64,000 bases of DNA from an uncultured Nitrosomonas sp. (lineage in GTDB: Bacteria; Pseudomonadota; Gammaproteobacteria; Burkholderiales; Nitrosomonadaceae): NCBI GenBank assembly GCA_949281375.1, contig CASDLT010000026.1, positions 124,001 to 188,000 of the forward strand, read 5' to 3'. Positions 18,861-30,681 of the stretch are shown here, piece by piece. Both the position numbers and the translations under genes were made by a program. Within the stretch, counting starts at the first letter, position 1. Each line of letters begins with the position of its first letter. The notes beneath the pieces were generated by a model. The model did no database searches. It saw only the letters and a list, made by a program, of their open reading frames with translations, and was not told where the DNA came from.

Positions 18861-20036
18861 TTAGCTTAATTGCTTGAGTGTCAGTTCAAGCCCTTTATTG
18901 TAATGATCCATTGCTAGTTCATGTTTTCCTAACTTCTCATTAAGTTGCGCTAAAGCAAAATGAGCTTTTTGTCCAGGTTCCACTGAGAGACTGGCTTCCA
19001 AATAATTCTGTGCCTTTCCCCAAAGTTCGCAATGAGTGCACAGCTTGCCTAGCGTCAGCAATAATTGGGCATTGTTGGGATGCGATTTAAGCCATACCTC
19101 GGCGCATTCAATTTGCCTATTGACGTGATAATCCAGGCATTCTGAATATAGCTCGATCAATTCATTGTCCCACGTGACTGGAACGTTTTGTTCGATGATC
19201 TGATGCGCAGTAGAGCAATGACCTAATGCGATATAAGCACGAGTTGCTGCAGCGGCTACTTTGCTGTCCATTTTTTCAAGCGGCGAAAGGCTTTGCCAGT
19301 AGTGATTAAGCGTATGCAGATCAGATCCTTTGCGCTTGATATTTTCAAGTTGAGCATCGTGCTTCAATTTCTTGACCAATGTTTGGTTGGTAGATGGGCG
19401 TTTGGCAAGAATATTGGCGAGTTCCAGCACCGCATCCCAGTTGTCTGCTTGCTGTTGAGCTCTCAACTCGAGTTGAAGCGCTGATGAAGGCTGTAATCCG
19501 CCATTGACATATAAGCCATGCAGGGTTTCAAGTGCTTCCTGATGATGACCTTCGCTCAATAAAAAATCGGTTTTTGCCATCAGGCTCAGTGATTTTTCCG
19601 ATGGCGCTTTGCGAAGGGCCGTGGCGATGTATTGATCGCGGGCTTTGGCATCGTCAAGTTCATGTGCAGAGCGCGCGGCGATGACAGCGCTGATTGCGGT
19701 AATGATGGGTGAATCGGTTAACTTCAAGGCGGTTGCAGCATTTTTCTGCGCTTTGACATAGTTGCCTTCCAAGTAAGCTTTAAGCCCCGACAGCAGAGTG
19801 GTGTCAGTCTTTTTATGCCGGTAGTGCTGACTGTACCCAAAGATGCCCAATATGAGCCGGACTAAGATATAAAATATAAAAAATGCCGCTACCACCCCGA
19901 TAATGAAGTGCTCAAGTGAGAGTTCCAGTTGGTATGGCGGCATGACGATGGAAGCATGCCCTGTAGTGTATTTTGCAGCGAGTGTTACAGCTACAGCAGC
20001 AGCAAAGAGTGCCAATAGCCAGAGTATCAGTTTCAT
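18861..20036 (-). CDS. hemY: HemY-like inner-membrane TPR protein
   Basis: 391 residues: two N-terminal membrane helices (about 5-22 and 40-65) followed by a helical TPR-rich domain (from about residue 80, e.g. TLGKLCTHCELWGKAQNYLEASLS and HFALAQLNEKLGKHELAMDHYNKGLEL). This proteobacterial HemY is not a protoporphyrinogen oxidase; its role linked to heme synthesis is unresolved. GAGGAGAACCT precedes the ATG. It lies downstream of hemC-hemD on the same strand. The hemX gene usually between hemD and hemY is missing: 160 non-coding bases lie there. Confidence 0.88.
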   Translation of the reverse strand: MKLILWLLALFAAAVAVTLAAKYTTGHASIVMPPYQLELSLEHFIIGVVAAFFIFYILVRLILGIFGYSQHYRHKKTDTTLLSGLKAYLEGNYVKAQKNAATALKLTDSPIITAISAVIAARSAHELDDAKARDQYIATALRKAPSEKSLSLMAKTDFLLSEGHHQEALETLHGLYVNGGLQPSSALQLELRAQQQADNWDAVLELANILAKRPSTNQTLVKKLKHDAQLENIKRKGSDLHTLNHYWQSLSPLEKMDSKVAAAATRAYIALGHCSTAHQIIEQNVPVTWDNELIELYSECLDYHVNRQIECAEVWLKSHPNNAQLLLTLGKLCTHCELWGKAQNYLEASLSVEPGQKAHFALAQLNEKLGKHELAMDHYNKGLELTLKQLS

Positions 20037-20196
20037 AGGTTCTCCTCATTTCGGTATGATCGGCAATTATTAAAATTAAATCCGGGGTGGCACGACTCAT
20101 CCCTGTCAAAAGCAATTAATTGTGGCGATGAGATAGAAAGACGTGGATGCAATTTGTTTTGGAAACGGCCACTTATATCTTTTTCGGGTAGCGTCA

Positions 20197-20997
20197 TTAT
20201 TTTAATTTCGAATTAAAATACAGGTGCAGGCTTTCGAGTAGTCCTTCATCCCCATGCGAAGGTGAAAACACAATTTTTTTTAACCCAAGATCCTCTGCTG
20301 TTCGGGCAATACGCTCATGTACTGTAAAGATGGGGGTCAATTTCAGTAATTGTTGGCCAAGGCTGCCTAATATGTCAAATAAATTCTGCAAACCTTCACT
20401 GCTGGTGATGATGACTGCATGAATCTGGTTTTGTGACCATGAAGCCAATAACGGCGCAGTGTCAATGGTGGGTTTTTCTCGTCGATAACATGTGGCATAT
20501 TCGACAGTGGCGCCCCGTTGAGTGAGTGTATCGCCCAATAATCGCCGCCCACCGTTCCCCCGGAAGATGACGACACGCTTGCCTTTCATGTCTTGTAATT
20601 CATTTAGCTTGAGCAGTGCTTCACTGTCAAACTGATCGGTTGGTACAAATACTTCATTGATTCCACGGGCTTTCAGCGCATCGGCGCTACCTTTACCGAC
20701 TACGGCGATCCTCAATTGTGGCGGCAAGACAGGATATTGTTCAACAATCAGGCTCATTGCTTTATTGACAGCATTGGGGCTGACGAAAATTGCCCAGTCA
20801 AATTCATTCAGACGGGCGATCACCTCGTTCAACGGTGCTGGGTCATCGATATCAGAAATTTCGAGCACCGGGAACAGAATAGGATTACCTCCCATGGCAC
20901 GGATACGGTCTGTAAGAAATACGGCTTGATGAGCCGGTCGGGTTACGACGATGTTGATACCATGGAGTTGCTGATCTGAGCACAATGCTATTTCCAA
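20197..20997 (-). CDS. hemD: uroporphyrinogen-III synthase
   Basis: Cyclises and inverts ring D of hydroxymethylbilane to make uroporphyrinogen III. About 266 residues with two similar alpha/beta domains; conserved pieces are [29 protein letters not shown], and [13 protein letters not shown]. The start is TTG at 20997, overlapping the hemC stop by 10 bases, or TTG at 20985, just past it; both are rare starts suggesting coupling to hemC. No ATG fits. HemD sequences diverge strongly, but position after hemC makes the call secure. Confidence 0.9.
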   Translation of the reverse strand: MEIALCSDQQLHGINIVVTRPAHQAVFLTDRIRAMGGNPILFPVLEISDIDDPAPLNEVIARLNEFDWAIFVSPNAVNKAMSLIVEQYPVLPPQLRIAVVGKGSADALKARGINEVFVPTDQFDSEALLKLNELQDMKGKRVVIFRGNGGRRLLGDTLTQRGATVEYATCYRREKPTIDTAPLLASWSQNQIHAVIITSSEGLQNLFDILGSLGQQLLKLTPIFTVHERIARTAEDLGLKKIVFSPSHGDEGLLESLHLYFNSKLK

Positions 20998-21944
20998 CCC
21001 TCTGCTTGCACAATGCTAGCCAAGATTTTGTCCGCACCTTGCTGGATGAGCTGATGGGCGAGTTCTTCACCCATTTCGATGCCTGATGTCGGGGCGCCAC
21101 TGAGCGCGGCATTTACAATGCGCATACCATCTGGCGTCGAAACGAATCCCCGTAATTGGAGAGCATCATCGATAATTTCTGCAAATGCTCCTAGAGGAAC
21201 CTGGCAACTACCGCCCAGTATGCGGCTCATCGCTCGCTCTGCTTCCACGCAATAGGCAGTTTCTGGATGATGCAAGGGTTGCATCATCGCTACTAAATCT
21301 GTACGATTTGCCCGGCATTCGATGCCCAGAGCACCTTGCCCCACCGCCGGTAAGCTTTGCTCAGGATTGAGCAATGCCGTGATACGGTCGGAAAGTCCCA
21401 GCCGCTTTAACCCTGCTGCTGCCAGAATGATGGCGGCATATTGATTTTCGTCGAGTTTACGCAAGCGGGTTTGGACATTGCCGCGCAAGGGCTGCACCTG
21501 TAGATTGGGGAACCTGGCACGTAACTGACTCTCTCTGCGCAAGCTGGATGTGCCTACAATACTACCTGCTGGCAGCGATTCGAGATTGACGTAGTTATTA
21601 GATACGAAAGCATCGCGAGGATCTTCTCGCTCCGTAATGGCAGCAAGTGCGAATTCTTCAGGTACATTCATCGGCATATCTTTCATGGAATGCACCGCAA
21701 TATCGGCCCGGCCATCTTCTAAGGCTTGCTCCAATTCTTTGATGAAGAGACCTTTTCCACCGATCTTAGATAATGATTGATCCAGAATCTGATCACCGCG
21801 TGTAGTCATGCCGAGTATGCTGATTTCAGTTTGTGGGTATAATTCGCTTAAACGCTTTTGAATAAACTGGGCTTGCCACATAGCCAGTAAGCTTTCTCGG
21901 GAAGCGATGACGAGTTTCTTGGGAGGTAAAAATGAGTTGGGCAT
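20988..21944 (-). CDS. hemC: porphobilinogen deaminase (hydroxymethylbilane synthase)
   Basis: Polymerises four porphobilinogens into hydroxymethylbilane. 318 residues, normal length. The catalytic Asp89 is in HSMKDMP, and the dipyrromethane cofactor attaches to Cys247 in [19 protein letters not shown] and [14 protein letters not shown] bind substrate carboxylates. It is the first gene of hemC-hemD and divergent from ppc. No Shine-Dalgarno is present before the ATG, and a TATAAT lies only four bases upstream. Confidence 0.96.
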   Translation of the reverse strand: MPNSFLPPKKLVIASRESLLAMWQAQFIQKRLSELYPQTEISILGMTTRGDQILDQSLSKIGGKGLFIKELEQALEDGRADIAVHSMKDMPMNVPEEFALAAITEREDPRDAFVSNNYVNLESLPAGSIVGTSSLRRESQLRARFPNLQVQPLRGNVQTRLRKLDENQYAAIILAAAGLKRLGLSDRITALLNPEQSLPAVGQGALGIECRANRTDLVAMMQPLHHPETAYCVEAERAMSRILGGSCQVPLGAFAEIIDDALQLRGFVSTPDGMRIVNAALSGAPTSGIEMGEELAHQLIQQGADKILASIVQAEGWK

Positions 21945-22069
21945 TAATATTATAAAAATGAAAAAATTACAAAAAAATCTTCAAATAAATCCTATTGGTA
22001 ATCATTTTAGCATGGTCAGTACTGACTTGGCTCGTTGCAAGCATGTGCTGAATTCATTTTTAATCGTGG

Positions 22070-24871
22070 ATGACAATTGCAATGAGCACTGCTGATGTAG
22101 GGAGTAAAGAAACCGATAATTTAGCTGAGACTGATAAAGATCTGCCATTGCGGGAAGATATTCGTTTTCTGGGCCGTATGCTGGGGGACACTCTTCGCGA
22201 ACAGGAAGGTGAAAGTGCATTTGATCTGGTTGAGAATATACGCCAGACTGCCATTCGTTTTCATCGGGATCAGGATCCCAGAGCACGACAGGAGCTTGAC
22301 CTCATACTGAACCGGCTGAGCGATAAGGATTCCTTGCCTGTCGTTCGCGCATTTAGCTATTTTTCCCTGTTGTCGAATATTGCTGAAGATGTTCACCATA
22401 ACCGCCGCCGTCGTGCGCATTTGCGAGCAGGTTCCACGCCTCAGTCCGGGAGCGTGACACTAGCCCTGGATCGCGTGCTGGCGGGAAAAGACATTACGGT
22501 ATTGAATGAATTCTTCAAGAAAGCGGTTATTTCTCCAGTTCTGACTGCCCATCCCACAGAGGTTCAGCGACGCAGCATTCTGGATTGCCAACTGACGATA
22601 GAGCGCTTGCTCAAAGAACGCGCGCGTACTGAGCTTACGCCCAACGAATTGCGTCATAATGAGGAGGGGCTGCGCGCTACGATTCAGGTATTATGGCAAA
22701 CCCGCATGTTACGCCCTACGCGGTTAACCGTGTATGATGAAATAGAAAATGGGCTGGCCTATTACAGCTATACTTTTTTGACTGAAATTCCCTATATATA
22801 CGCCAAAATAGAGGATTTACTGGAGCGCCGGCTAGGGACAGGCGCACCTTATGTGACGTCGTTTCTTCGCATAGGCAGTTGGATAGGTGGGGATCGGGAT
22901 GGTAATCCTTTTGTGACGGATGAAGCCATGATGCGCGCCATTGAGAGGCAATCCTGGCTGGCGCTGGAATTTTATTTGGACGAAGTGAACAAGATTGGCC
23001 GTTCGATGAGTTTGACGGAACGAATCGTCAATATCAGTGATGAGGTTAAAGAACTCGCTGCGGATGCACCCGATATACCTAACCGATCTGATGAACCTTA
23101 CCGGCGGATCTTTCTCAGTTTCGCTGCACGTTTAGCGGAAACATGCCGTAAGCTTGGCCATCAAGTGACTCCAGGCAATTCGGTGACGAGTTGCAAGCCG
23201 TATGAACACAGCACGGAATTTCTGCATGATCTTGATGCCATCATCAATTCGCTGAAACAGCACAAATCTTCCTGGGTGGCACGCGGTGCGCTGCGAAATT
23301 TGCGGCGTGCAGTGGATGTATTCGGTTTTCATCTGGCGCCTCTAGATATGCGTCAGCACAGCAAAATTCACGAACAAGTCGTGGCTGAATTATTCAAGCA
23401 CAGAACTCAGCAAGAATACGCTCAGCTGAGTGAAGAGCAACGGGTTGCATGGTTATTGGAAGAAATTAGCACAACGCGGCCTTTGACACCTTCTTATTCC
23501 ACTTTTTCTGAAATGGCGCAATCGGAATTGCGCATTTTGCAATGCGCGGCGCAGATTCACAGACGGTTTGGGCGCGATGCAATGCCCAATTACGTCATCT
23601 CCATGACGACCGGGATTGTGAACATTTTGGAAGTGGCTTTGCTGCTGCAAGAGGTGGGATTGCTGCAAGCCGGTGAATCTCCTCAATTAAACCTCAATAT
23701 CATTCCCTTGTTTGAAACGATCGGAGATCTTCGTAGTTGCGGGCATATCATGGATCAATTATTTTCATTGCCCTATTATCGTAAGCTATTAAATTCCCGA
23801 GGCAATGTGCAAGAAGTCATGCTGGGCTATTCCGATAGTAACAAAGATGGCGGTTTCATTACATCGAATTGGGAGATATATAAGGCCGAGATTGAGCTTA
23901 CCAAAATCTTCGCTCGCTATGATGTAAGCTTGCGGCTCTTTCATGGGCGCGGCGGTACAGTAGGCCGAGGTGGCGGACCCAGCTATCAAAGTATTTTGGC
24001 GCAACCTCCCGGCAGTGTGAATGGTCAGATTCGCGTCACCGAGCAAGGGGAAGTGATCAGCAGTAAATATGCTGAACCAGAGATAGGCCGTCGCAATCTC
24101 GAAACATTGGTGGCCGCGACGATGGAGGCTACATTGCTCAGCCATGATGTAATTGGTGCAAATGCAGAACGTTATTATGATGCGATGGAAAAACTCGCTT
24201 CAGCATCGTTCGCGGCTTATCGTGATCTGGTTTATGAAACACCTGGCTTTAAGCAATTCTTTTTGGAGTCTACGCCGATACGGGAAATGGCGGGTTTGCA
24301 TATCGGCAGCAGGCCGCCCTCCCGTAAGAATTCGGATGCTATTGAAGATTTACGAGCAATTCCATGGGTATTTAGCTGGAGCTTGAGCCGAATGATGTTG
24401 CCTGGCTGGTACGGTTTTGGCCATGCGGTAGAAGCTTTTGTTAATCAAGCGCCTTCTGAAGGTGAAGGACTGATTTTGCTCAAAGAAATGTTCCAGAAAT
24501 GGCCCTTCATGCAAACGCTGTTATCGAATATGGATATGGTTCTGGCGAAGACAGATATGGGCATCGCATCACGCTATGCCGAACTGGTTGAAGATGTGAC
24601 ACTGCGGGAACAAATTTTCGGCAGGATTCAGGATGAGCGAGAAAGAAGCCAGAAATGGTTGTTTGCGGTAACAGATCATACTGAATTATTACAGGATAAC
24701 CCAACGCTAGCGCGGAGTATCAGAAACAGAACCCCCTATATTGATCCGCTTAATCATTTGCAGGTTGAATTATTGCGCCGTTACCGATCAGGTGAGGATA
24801 GCGAAGAGGTCAAGCGGTCGATACACCTGACCATTAATGGTGTAACCGCAGGATTGCGGAATAGCGGCTAA
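22070..24871 (+). CDS. ppc: phosphoenolpyruvate carboxylase
   Basis: Anaplerotic enzyme fixing bicarbonate onto phosphoenolpyruvate to give oxaloacetate. 933 residues, full length. Catalytic His161 is in [11 protein letters not shown]. Also seen: [35 protein letters not shown], the [14 protein letters not shown] loop, RPPSRK, and the typical C-terminal RNSG. Start at ATG 22070; an ATG at 22082 (MSTADV) is possible. For an autotrophic ammonia oxidiser this would feed the TCA cycle, but that lifestyle is only inferred. Confidence 0.97.
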   Translation: MTIAMSTADVGSKETDNLAETDKDLPLREDIRFLGRMLGDTLREQEGESAFDLVENIRQTAIRFHRDQDPRARQELDLILNRLSDKDSLPVVRAFSYFSLLSNIAEDVHHNRRRRAHLRAGSTPQSGSVTLALDRVLAGKDITVLNEFFKKAVISPVLTAHPTEVQRRSILDCQLTIERLLKERARTELTPNELRHNEEGLRATIQVLWQTRMLRPTRLTVYDEIENGLAYYSYTFLTEIPYIYAKIEDLLERRLGTGAPYVTSFLRIGSWIGGDRDGNPFVTDEAMMRAIERQSWLALEFYLDEVNKIGRSMSLTERIVNISDEVKELAADAPDIPNRSDEPYRRIFLSFAARLAETCRKLGHQVTPGNSVTSCKPYEHSTEFLHDLDAIINSLKQHKSSWVARGALRNLRRAVDVFGFHLAPLDMRQHSKIHEQVVAELFKHRTQQEYAQLSEEQRVAWLLEEISTTRPLTPSYSTFSEMAQSELRILQCAAQIHRRFGRDAMPNYVISMTTGIVNILEVALLLQEVGLLQAGESPQLNLNIIPLFETIGDLRSCGHIMDQLFSLPYYRKLLNSRGNVQEVMLGYSDSNKDGGFITSNWEIYKAEIELTKIFARYDVSLRLFHGRGGTVGRGGGPSYQSILAQPPGSVNGQIRVTEQGEVISSKYAEPEIGRRNLETLVAATMEATLLSHDVIGANAERYYDAMEKLASASFAAYRDLVYETPGFKQFFLESTPIREMAGLHIGSRPPSRKNSDAIEDLRAIPWVFSWSLSRMMLPGWYGFGHAVEAFVNQAPSEGEGLILLKEMFQKWPFMQTLLSNMDMVLAKTDMGIASRYAELVEDVTLREQIFGRIQDERERSQKWLFAVTDHTELLQDNPTLARSIRNRTPYIDPLNHLQVELLRRYRSGEDSEEVKRSIHLTINGVTAGLRNSG

Positions 24872-24932
24872 GTTTTGTTGATGTGATGCGACTGATCAAT
24901 GTAGTTTTGAAAAGTATGTGCAGGAGGTTCGA

Positions 24933-26237
24933 GTGCAAATTAAGCAGTTGATATACGTCGTATTGTTCAGTATTTGTTCGCAATGGGCGTGGGCTTCTTT
25001 ACCTATTCAATTTTGGCAGACATCCACAGGTACGCGCGTTTATTTTGTCGAGAATCATGATTTACCCATACTGGATATCAGTGTCGAGTTCGCCGCGGGT
25101 AGTGGTATGGATACGCCTGACAAATCAGGTCGCGCCAATCTGGTGCGGCACATGCTAAGCCTGGGGGCAGGGGGACTGACAGAAGATCAGATTACTACGG
25201 CATTGGTTGATGTGGGTGCTCAGATCCATGGGCACTTTGATCGTGATCGTGCGGGTATTTCTTTGCGCACCTTGAGTAGCGAGCGTGAACGTAAACAAGC
25301 GCTCGATATTCTAGCTCGCATTATTCAACATCCGGAATTTTCTCCGACCGTATTGGCGCGAGAAAAAGCCAGAATCGTTGCGGGAATCAAGGAATCGAGT
25401 ACGAAGCCGGATTATATAGCGGATCAAGAGCTTACGAAAATGCTCTATGGTGATCATCCCTACGGACTCAACGAGATAGGAGAAATTGATACGGTCGGTT
25501 CATTGCAGCGACAGGATCTGCTTGATTTTTATAAGTCGAATTATGTGACCAATCAAGCGATTATTGCGATTATTGGCGATGTAAGCCGGGCTGAAGCAGA
25601 AGCCATCGTCAAGTCCATGACGAAGGAATTATCTTCAAGTTCAAGCCAGGCAACAATCCCAGCCGTTCATGCGCCCGCGGCAGGCATCAAAAGAATTCCA
25701 CACCCCGCTACGCAAAGTCATATTCAATTGGCTTATCCAGGATTGCGCCGCATTGATCCTGACTATTTTCCGCTATTAGTCGGCAATCATATTCTTGGAG
25801 GCGGTGGATTCGTGTCACGATTGATGGAAGAGGTTCGTCAACAGCGTGGTTTGGCCTATAGCGTGAGCAGTTACTTTTCTCCATTTAAAGAACAAGGGCC
25901 ATTTTTGATCGGACTACAAACCAAGAAAGAGCAATCCGAGGACGCATTTGCATTGACTATGAAGGTGCTGAAGGATTTTGTGAAGGATGGGCCTACGGCA
26001 GAGGAATTGATTGCAGCTAAGAAAAATATCATTGGGGGTTTTCCATTGCGTATAGATAGTAACAGTAAAATTCTCAGCTATCTTTCCATGATCGGTTTTT
26101 ACAATTTACCGCTGACGTACTTGGATGATTATTTAATAGCGGTTGAGGCTGTGACCGTTGAGCAAGTCCGTGTTGCCTTCCAGCGACGTATTCAGCCTGA
26201 TAGTATGGTCGCTGTGATTGTTGGTGCCCTTGAATGA
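24933..26237 (+). CDS. M16 family protein lacking the zinc motif (pseudopeptidase)
   Basis: 434 residues with a signal peptide (cleavage after WAWA, near residue 22) and the two-domain M16 fold: FVENHDLPILDISVEFAAGSG, LAREKARIVAGIKE, GDHPYG, and VSRLMEEVRQQRGLAYSVSSYF. The zinc motif HxxEH expected near residue 70 is replaced by RHMLS, so it should be catalytically inactive, like the non-catalytic partner of periplasmic M16 heterodimers. Normally an active M16 gene stands directly before it; here ppc does. The start is GTG at 24933, dictated by a perfect AGGAGG five bases upstream. Confidence 0.85.
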   Translation: MQIKQLIYVVLFSICSQWAWASLPIQFWQTSTGTRVYFVENHDLPILDISVEFAAGSGMDTPDKSGRANLVRHMLSLGAGGLTEDQITTALVDVGAQIHGHFDRDRAGISLRTLSSERERKQALDILARIIQHPEFSPTVLAREKARIVAGIKESSTKPDYIADQELTKMLYGDHPYGLNEIGEIDTVGSLQRQDLLDFYKSNYVTNQAIIAIIGDVSRAEAEAIVKSMTKELSSSSSQATIPAVHAPAAGIKRIPHPATQSHIQLAYPGLRRIDPDYFPLLVGNHILGGGGFVSRLMEEVRQQRGLAYSVSSYFSPFKEQGPFLIGLQTKKEQSEDAFALTMKVLKDFVKDGPTAEELIAAKKNIIGGFPLRIDSNSKILSYLSMIGFYNLPLTYLDDYLIAVEAVTVEQVRVAFQRRIQPDSMVAVIVGALE

Positions 26238-26248
26238 ATTATTGAAGC

Positions 26249-27284
<1,036 letters not shown>

Positions 27285-27292
27285 GAAAATAG

Positions 27293-27541
<249 letters not shown>

Positions 27542-27564
27542 TGGTTAATATTGAATGTCGTTGT

Positions 27565-27591
27565 ACATGTGTTTGAATCTCAAGCACATGT
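27565..27591 (+). terminator. hairpin after the ferredoxin gene (possible terminator)
   Basis: ACATGTGTTTGA (27565-27576) and TCAAGCACATGT (27580-27591) pair over 12 bases with one G-U wobble and a three-base loop. There is no clear T-run, so it may be a processing or stability hairpin and not an intrinsic terminator. Confidence 0.4.
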
Positions 27592-27832
27592 GTCTCATAT
27601 TGGTACACTGAATCGAATTGGTGTGTCACTTCCGCAAAGCGAAATAATTTCGCAAAACTCAAAATAATTGTTTTTTAAATCGAAAAGATGCTTCATTGAG
27701 CTTAGTTGCCCCTTAATTTTTGTGTTCTTGTCCCGTTAGTTAGTTGGAACTGGTTAATGCAGTACTTGTATTAATTGATTATTTTCTATGGTGGCCACTT
27801 ATGGCGCGATAGAGATTCAACAGGAACTCATC

Positions 27833-28873
27833 ATGAACATATTGGAGCTGTTAGCTTTCGTTGTAAAAAATAGTGCATCAGATTTGCATCTATCTGCAGG
27901 TATGCCACCGATGATTCGAGTTCATGGTGAAATTCGGCGTATCAATTTGCCTGAAATGGGTCATAAGGAAGTACACGATATGGTTTATGACATCATGAAT
28001 GATAGCCAAAGAAAATTTTATGAAGAATATTTGGAATGTGATTTTTCCTTTGCCGTTCCAAATCTTGCCCGTTTTCGGGTAAACGCATTCAATACGCAGC
28101 GCGGTGCAGCGGCTGTGATGCGAACGATTCCTTCCAAAGTTTTTAGTCTTGAAGATCTCAAGGCGCCAAAAATATTTGCTGAAATTGCTAAACAGCCGCG
28201 CGGGGTAGTGTTGGTGACGGGACCAACAGGTTCGGGAAAATCAACCACATTGGCGGCCATGATCAATGACATCAATGAAAATGAATATGGTCATATTTTG
28301 ACGCTCGAGGATCCGATTGAGTTTGTGCATGAGAGTAAAAAATGTTTGATTAATCAGCGCGAGGTAGGAAGGGACACCTTGAGCTTTTCCAACGCTCTTC
28401 GGTCGGCATTGCGCGAAGATCCCGACATTATACTGGTAGGTGAGATGCGCGACCTTGAAACGATTCGCTTGGCGATGACTGCTGCAGAAACCGGGCATTT
28501 AGTTTTTGGCACGCTGCATACCAGTTCAGCAGCAAAAACGATCGACCGTATCATCGATGTGTTTCCTGCAGAAGAGAAAGAAATGATGCGTGCAATGCTG
28601 TCTGAGTCCCTGCGAGCAGTAATATCTCAAGCATTATTGAAAACCAAGGATGGCAAAGGGCGCGTTGCAGCGCATGAAATAATGATTGGTACCCCGGCTA
28701 TTCGCAATCTGATCCGGGAGGCAAAGATTGCGCAAATGTACTCGGCTATTCAAACAGGCCAGGGAGTTGGTATGCAAACATTGGATCAGAATCTGACAGA
28801 TTTGGTCAAACGTAACGTCATCTCAGTTGCTGAGGCGAGAAGCAAGGCAATGAATAAAGACAATTTTCGGTAA
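27833..28873 (+). CDS. pilT: twitching motility ATPase PilT
   Basis: Hexameric retraction motor of type IV pili. 346 residues: N-terminal PAS-like part (SDLHLSAGMPPMIRVHGEI), Walker A GPTGSGKST at 130-138, Asp box TLEDPIEFVH, Walker B ILVGEMRD, His box TGHLVFGTLHT, and the PilT hallmark AIRNLIRE near residue 285. ATG 27833 is preferred: it is preceded by AGGAA and gives the canonical MNILELLAF start. The 291-base gap upstream contains only the ferredoxin hairpin. pilU follows after 35 bases. Confidence 0.96.
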   Translation: MNILELLAFVVKNSASDLHLSAGMPPMIRVHGEIRRINLPEMGHKEVHDMVYDIMNDSQRKFYEEYLECDFSFAVPNLARFRVNAFNTQRGAAAVMRTIPSKVFSLEDLKAPKIFAEIAKQPRGVVLVTGPTGSGKSTTLAAMINDINENEYGHILTLEDPIEFVHESKKCLINQREVGRDTLSFSNALRSALREDPDIILVGEMRDLETIRLAMTAAETGHLVFGTLHTSSAAKTIDRIIDVFPAEEKEMMRAMLSESLRAVISQALLKTKDGKGRVAAHEIMIGTPAIRNLIREAKIAQMYSAIQTGQGVGMQTLDQNLTDLVKRNVISVAEARSKAMNKDNFR

Positions 28874-28908
28874 TGAGCTAAATTTGATCAAGATTTTAGA
28901 GGTGTGCG

Positions 28909-30045
28909 ATGGATAAAGAACAAGCGAAAAATTTCATGCATGAGTTGCTGCGTTTGATGTTGAGCAAAAAAGCATCAGATTTGTTTATAACAGCCGGTTT
29001 TCCACCTGCGATGAAAATCGATGGAAAGATGACGCCCATGTCTCAGCAATCATTAACCGCGCAACATACTGAAATACTGGCCAGAGCGATTATGAATGAA
29101 AGTCAGTGCGCTGATTTTGAAAACAGCAAAGAAGCTAATTTTGCAATTAATCCAGCTGGTATTGGACGATTCCGCGTGAATGCGTTTGTTCAACAGCAGC
29201 GAGTGGGGATTGTTCTTCGTACTATCACGACCAAAATCCCAGAATTTGATGATTTGGGATTACCAAAAGTGCTTAAAGAAGTTGTGATGAGCAAGAGGGG
29301 ATTGGTGATTTTTGTCGGCGGCACGGGCTCTGGGAAATCCACATCAATGGCAGCATTGATTGGTTATCGTAACAAGAATAGTTACGGTCATATTATTACG
29401 ATTGAAGATCCAGTGGAATTCGTTCATGAGCACATCAACTGTGTAATTTCTCAGCGTGAAGTGGGTGTTGATACCGAATCGTGGGAAGCGGCCCTGAAAA
29501 ATACCCTAAGGCAAGCACCAGATGTTATTTTGATTGGTGAAATTCGAGATCGAGAAACGATGGAGCATGCAATTGCATTTGCTGAAACAGGTCATCTTTG
29601 CATGGGCACCTTACATGCAAATAGCGCAAACCAAGCGCTTGACCGAATCATCAATTTCTTCCCAGAAGAACGAAGAACACAGTTATTGATGGATTTGTCA
29701 TTGAATTTAAGAGCGTTGGTAGCGCAGCGATTGATTCCTGCTAAAGATAGCAAAGGACGTGTAGCAGCAATAGAGGTGCTATTGAATTCTCCGTTGATAG
29801 CGGATCTCATTTTCAAGGGGAATGTTCATGAAATGAAAGAAATCATGAAAAAATCACGTGAAATGGGTATGCAAACTTTCGATGCCGCCATATTTGAGTT
29901 GTATGAAGCGGGAAGAATCAGCTATGAAGATGCATTGAGAAATGCTGACTCAATGAATGAGCTTCGCCTGCAAATTAAAATCACCGGGGCGGAAGTCAAA
30001 AATACTGATTTTTCTTCAAATATAAAACACCTGTCCATCACGTAA
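28909..30045 (+). CDS. pilU: PilT-like ATPase PilU
   Basis: 378 residues, a PilT paralogue that supports PilT in pilus retraction. Motifs: SDLFITAGFPPAMKIDGKM, Walker A GGTGSGKST at 137-145, TIEDPVEFVH, Walker B ILIGEIRD, and TGHLCMGTLHANSA. The AIRNLIRE motif of PilT is replaced by a divergent block (LNSPLIADLIFKG), which distinguishes PilU. Compared with PilT it has an extended C-terminus. Probably one operon with pilT. Confidence 0.95.
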   Translation: MDKEQAKNFMHELLRLMLSKKASDLFITAGFPPAMKIDGKMTPMSQQSLTAQHTEILARAIMNESQCADFENSKEANFAINPAGIGRFRVNAFVQQQRVGIVLRTITTKIPEFDDLGLPKVLKEVVMSKRGLVIFVGGTGSGKSTSMAALIGYRNKNSYGHIITIEDPVEFVHEHINCVISQREVGVDTESWEAALKNTLRQAPDVILIGEIRDRETMEHAIAFAETGHLCMGTLHANSANQALDRIINFFPEERRTQLLMDLSLNLRALVAQRLIPAKDSKGRVAAIEVLLNSPLIADLIFKGNVHEMKEIMKKSREMGMQTFDAAIFELYEAGRISYEDALRNADSMNELRLQIKITGAEVKNTDFSSNIKHLSIT

Positions 30046-30177
30046 GCGATTGTTGATGCACTATAGATCAACTGGTTGAGCATATTTTTTCCACTGATGA
30101 CTTATTGCAGTTCATGGTGAATTCAATAAGCTGCATCTCATAATGAGTAATGCAAGAAATTACGTAAGTGCTATACG

Positions 30178-30206
30178 TTGACTCAATAAGTTAATTGGGC
30201 TACCAT
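30178..30206 (+). promoter_or_regulatory. candidate sigma70 promoter for the atp operon
   Basis: TTGACT (30178-30183), a 17-base spacer and TACCAT (30201-30206), about 71 bases upstream of atpI. The -35 is near consensus; the -10 matches four of six. Confidence 0.45.
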
Positions 30207-30276
30207 ACGCGCACTTTTTAAGTGTCCAAAAATGCAGTCTTAAAGACTGTCCCAGCAGAAGAGATGATTAAGTAAT

Positions 30277-30657
30277 GTGTCTTGGATAAAAAATAGGCCG
30301 CTATATGTGGTTCTGCAGTTACAATCTATTATCACAATCTTAATTGCTGGCGTTGTTATGGTATATCTCGACATAAATAGTGCTGTATCAGCACTATTCG
30401 GGGGGGCGGTCAGCGTAATTTCATCGACTGCCTTTGCAATAATTGTATCCAGCAAAATTGGATTTGCAGCCAGTGATACAATTCGCCTCGCGCTTCGAGC
30501 TGAGGCGATAAAAATAGTATTAACAATAAGCTTGTTATGGGCAGTATTCAAATTTTACGTCAATGTCAATGCTATAGTATTTATTGGAACATTTATTTTA
30601 ATTGTTTTGATTCATAGTGTTGCGCTATTAGTGACAGACCATACAAACAAAAGATAA
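30277..30657 (+). CDS. atpI: ATP synthase subunit I
   Basis: 126 residues with four predicted membrane helices (about 8-28, 33-56, 72-95 and 98-118), the usual form of the poorly conserved AtpI protein, which assists c-ring assembly. It uses a GTG start at 30277, nested in ATGTG, where the ATG frame closes after four codons. It stands 24 bases before atpB, as the first gene of atpIBEFHAGDC. Confidence 0.85.
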   Translation: MSWIKNRPLYVVLQLQSIITILIAGVVMVYLDINSAVSALFGGAVSVISSTAFAIIVSSKIGFAASDTIRLALRAEAIKIVLTISLLWAVFKFYVNVNAIVFIGTFILIVLIHSVALLVTDHTNKR

Positions 30658-30681
30658 TTTATATAAGTAATCGGAAAGCGA

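Noticed and set aside
18737..18877. 46-codon ORF between the ferredoxin reductase and hemY
   Set aside because: Its end runs antisense into hemY, there is no ribosome-binding site, and the sequence has no clear pattern.
21945..21960. Leaderless hemC transcript, from TATAAT four bases before the ATG
   Set aside because: No -35 element at proper spacing; the region is simply AT-rich.
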